Of a DNA stretch of 46,201 nucleotides, positions 44,213 through 46,201 are shown piece by piece. The notes under the pieces are model-generated. The model did not search any database. It saw only the letters and a program-made list of their open reading frames with translations, and was not told where the DNA came from. Position 1 is the stretch's first letter, and each line of letters opens with the position of its first letter. The stretch comes from an uncultured Actinomycetes bacterium (GTDB lineage: Bacteria; Actinomycetota; Actinomycetes; Nanopelagicales; Nanopelagicaceae), in the NCBI GenBank assembly GCA_903850565.1, contig CAINLV010000063.1, positions 1-46,201 of the forward strand. The letters are read 5' to 3'. A program made the position numbers and the translations under genes.

Positions 44213-45076
44213 TCACAAGAAATCTTCATTGGAGATTGCTTCTGTGATGGCATATTCCCAGTCACGGAGCGGCTCAATTGATAATTCTTCCCAATCCGAA
44301 TGGTCCAGCACGGAATAGTTCGGCCGTTTCGCTTTTTGCGGGAACTGCGATGAAGGTACTGCCAGGATTCGATCCTTATCCTTGCCTATTAATTCAAATA
44401 TTTTTTGGGCAAAATGAAACCACGATGTGGAACCGGCGTTGGTGAGATGATGCAACCCAGTGATATTAGTTTGTAACAGGTTTTCGATAGTGAAGCCTGC
44501 GACATCGGAACACCAGGTTGGTTGACCTATCTGATCATTGACCACCGAAAGTGTCTCCTTGACCTTTTCGAGTTCGATCATTTTCTTAACAAAGTTGGCA
44601 CCAAATTGGCTGTACAACCATGAGGTTCGGAGAATCAGCGAACTATCTGGCATCGCCGCTTGCACCAGTTCTTCGCCCTTTGACTTACTTTCGCCATAAA
44701 TCGAAGTTGGGTGTTTGGGGGCTCTTGTGGAATAAGGAGATGTGCCAGATCCGTCAAAAACGTAGTCGGTCGAAAAGTGGGTTAAATGAGCGCCGATTGC
44801 AGATGAGGCGATTGCTACATTTTCAGCGCCGGCCGCATTTATTTCAAAAGCCAGTTCCTTATTTGATTCGGCACCATCCACATTTGTATAGGCAGCACAA
44901 TTAATGACATGAGTTGGTAGCTCTTTGGCAATTCTTTGGACAGTGTCTTCGCGATTTGAAATGTCCAGGTCTTGCTTGGAAAGAAGAACGTATTCTTGCT
45001 GACGCAGTTGAAGGGCTCGTTCAAACTCTAAAGCCAGTTGCCCGCTACCGCCTGTTACTAGCCACCGTCTATTCAT
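44213..45076 (-). CDS. rfbD: dTDP-4-dehydrorhamnose reductase
   Basis: The 287-residue extended SDR starts MNRRWLVTGGSGQLALEFER, with the GxxGxxG NAD(P)-binding motif. It has the INCAAYTNVDGAESNKELAF segment, STDYVFDGSGTSPY and the catalytic YGESKSKGEELV (Tyr-x3-Lys). The C-terminus RPNYSVLDHSDWEELSIEPL is specific to RfbD/RmlD. The frame is open to 45121 and would overlap rfbB by 34 bases; ATG 45076 leaves an 11-base gap and matches family length. It reduces dTDP-4-keto-rhamnose to dTDP-L-rhamnose with NAD(P)H. Confidence 0.93.
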   Translation of the reverse strand: MNRRWLVTGGSGQLALEFERALQLRQQEYVLLSKQDLDISNREDTVQRIAKELPTHVINCAAYTNVDGAESNKELAFEINAAGAENVAIASSAIGAHLTHFSTDYVFDGSGTSPYSTRAPKHPTSIYGESKSKGEELVQAAMPDSSLILRTSWLYSQFGANFVKKMIELEKVKETLSVVNDQIGQPTWCSDVAGFTIENLLQTNITGLHHLTNAGSTSWFHFAQKIFELIGKDKDRILAVPSSQFPQKAKRPNYSVLDHSDWEELSIEPLRDWEYAITEAISNEDFL

Positions 45077-45087
45077 AAGGTGGTTAT

Positions 45088-46059
45088 TTAATCCTTTTTC
45101 GATTTCAATGGCTGCCACCAAGATTCATTTTCCTGATACCAACTTATCGTTGAACTGAGTCCAGATTGGAAATCAAACGCGGGTGCGTATCCCAATTGGG
45201 TACGGATTTTCGTTGAATCGACCGAGTATCGAAAGTCATGTCCCTTTCGATCAGTTACCTTTTCGATTGAGTCGGAACTTTTTCCCATTTTTTGCAGAAT
45301 CATTTCCGTTAGTTCCAGATTGGTGATTTCCATTCCGCCCCCGATATTGTAAATATTTCCGGCGGCGCCTTTTTTGGCCACCAGTTCAATACCAGCGCAG
45401 TGATCTTCAACGTGAATCCAATCTCGAATATTGGATCCATCGCCATACATTGGAATTTTTAACCCAGCCATTAAATTGGTAATGAAGAGCGGAATGATTT
45501 TTTCCGGGAATTGATAAGGACCGTAGTTGTTTCCACATCTGGTGATCCGAACATCCATCCCATATGTGCGGAAATAGGACATTGCCAACAGATCAGAGGA
45601 TGCCTTGGAGGCTGAATAAGGAGAGTTGGGATTGATGGGATCAGATTCGGGCCAGGATCCGGCTTCAATGGAGCCGTAAACTTCATCGGTAGAAACATGT
45701 ACAAATGTCTTTACTGAATTATCAAGTGCTGCTTTCAACAGAACGTGTGTGCCTAGCACATTGGTCTCCACAAATTGATGTGGGTTAGCAATGGATCGGT
45801 CCACATGGGATTCGGCGGCAAAATGAACCACTAAATCCACCCGGGACATAATGGATTCCACCAATGGCCGATCCAGAATATTTCCGTGAATAAACTCAAA
45901 CCTTGGGTCAGATTGGCAATCAGCTAAGTTATTCAGATTGCCTGCATAAGTAAGGGCATCCAGGACCACAATCTTTTCCCAGGAGGAATTTCCAGTGATT
46001 TGTCTGCGGACAAAATGTGATCCTATAAATCCAGCCCCGCCAGTAACCAAGAGTCGCAT
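45088..46059 (-). CDS. rfbB: dTDP-glucose 4,6-dehydratase
   Basis: The 323-residue extended SDR has LVTGGAGFIGSHFVRR, the DALTYAGNLNNLADC segment, VHFAAESHVDRSIANPHQFV, VHVSTDEVYGSIEAG (the T-D-E catalytic trio) and YSASKASSDLLAMSY (Tyr-x3-Lys). GCGNNYGPYQFPEK-type residues (RCGNNYGPYQFPEKIIPLFI) are those of RfbB. It converts dTDP-glucose to dTDP-4-keto-6-deoxyglucose. The ATG lies six bases after TACTTT on the minus strand, consistent with a leaderless mRNA, and it is divergent from rfbA across a 50-base spacer. Confidence 0.95.
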   Translation of the reverse strand: MRLLVTGGAGFIGSHFVRRQITGNSSWEKIVVLDALTYAGNLNNLADCQSDPRFEFIHGNILDRPLVESIMSRVDLVVHFAAESHVDRSIANPHQFVETNVLGTHVLLKAALDNSVKTFVHVSTDEVYGSIEAGSWPESDPINPNSPYSASKASSDLLAMSYFRTYGMDVRITRCGNNYGPYQFPEKIIPLFITNLMAGLKIPMYGDGSNIRDWIHVEDHCAGIELVAKKGAAGNIYNIGGGMEITNLELTEMILQKMGKSSDSIEKVTDRKGHDFRYSVDSTKIRTQLGYAPAFDFQSGLSSTISWYQENESWWQPLKSKKD

Positions 46060-46109
46060 TTGGCAAAAGTACCGTAGTCAAGGAATGAACTTCCACTACG
46101 CTTATCGGT
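46060..46109. promoter_or_regulatory. Divergent rfbB / rfbA promoter spacer
   Basis: Fifty bases hold both start regions. TACTTT lies six bases before the rfbB ATG (minus) and TACGCT seven bases before the rfbA ATG (plus). Both -10-to-start distances fit leaderless transcripts. Confidence 0.4.
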
Positions 46110-46201
46110 ATGAAAGGAATCGTCTTAGCAGGTGGTACTGGATCGCGCTTATGGCCGGTCACAAAAGGGGTAAGCAAGCAATTGGTGCCGGTTTATGACA
46201 A
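46110..46201 (+). CDS. rfbA: Glucose-1-phosphate thymidylyltransferase, 5' end only (cut by window edge)
   Basis: The first 30 codons read [20 protein letters not shown] followed by [11 protein letters not shown]. This is the nucleotide-binding signature LAGGxGSRLxPxTxxxSKQLxPVYDK of RfbA/RmlA. It makes dTDP-glucose, the substrate of the RfbB enzyme encoded divergently. The gene continues beyond the window, so nothing else can be judged. Confidence 0.93.
   Translation, partial: MKGIVLAGGTGSRLWPVTKGVSKQLVPVYD

Overview
The window looks like a chromosomal segment of a small-genome, intermediate-GC actinobacterium, most likely of the freshwater acI / Nanopelagicales type. This is an inference from protein style. 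Pointers are a split cytochrome b module of actinobacterial type, many GTG/TTG starts, many apparently leaderless transcription units, and an exported protease ending in the Cys-Lys tail I associate with that group. There is no rRNA, tRNA, CRISPR array, insertion sequence or phage module. Coding density is very high and no gene-free stretch exceeds 300 bases. The first ~390 bases do not fit: they encode the start of a Bacteroidota-type secreted Ig-like-repeat protein and appear to be joined artificially to the actinobacterial contig in the middle of a DUF4389-type gene.

Layout. 0.3-6.1 kb: truncated DUF4389-like gene, TerC-type membrane protein, PatB/MalY-type C-S lyase, FAD oxidoreductase, Cys/Met transsulfuration enzyme and two small membrane proteins. 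6.1-7.5 kb: SulP anion transporter. 7.5-15.6 kb: surface polysaccharide locus. A seven-gene minus-strand operon encodes ABC export (Wzm/Wzt), a glycosyltransferase and four enzymes matching the WbpA/B/E/D route to a diacetamido uronic acid; a convergent glycosyltransferase faces it. 15.7-18.2 kb: two exported Ala/Lys-rich proteins, hibernation factor HPF and NnrD. 18.4-20.2 kb: a three-gene split cytochrome b module with no Rieske or cytochrome c gene. 20.2-25.4 kb: a membrane protein, a permease-YHS fusion, a lipoprotein, a CBS protein, then an XRE-TPR regulator divergent from a 64-residue exported peptide gene that is followed by two hairpins with identical loops. 25.4-29.1 kb: ABM protein, P1B-type ATPase, beta-CASP nuclease. 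29.2-33.7 kb: four-gene 2-oxoacid:ferredoxin oxidoreductase operon with a GltD-like flavoprotein. 33.7-40.2 kb: ArgG, a tandem pair of exported trypsin-like proteins (the second lacks the catalytic His), a phosphoribosyltransferase and an MFS transporter. 40.3-43.6 kb: COG4280-like membrane protein and the Tdh-Kbl threonine catabolic pair. 43.6-46.2 kb: dTDP-rhamnose genes rfbC, rfbD and rfbB, with rfbA divergent and cut by the window end.

How it works together: two envelope-sugar loci (diacetamido uronic acid, rhamnose) and an ABC exporter build a surface glycan. Threonine to glycine/acetyl-CoA, cysteine/methionine interconversion, sulfate-type anion uptake and oxoacid:ferredoxin chemistry supply metabolism. 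The most novel-looking items are the XRE-TPR/peptide/tandem-hairpin locus at 23.6-25.4 kb, the Rieske-less cytochrome b module, and the protease/pseudoprotease pair.
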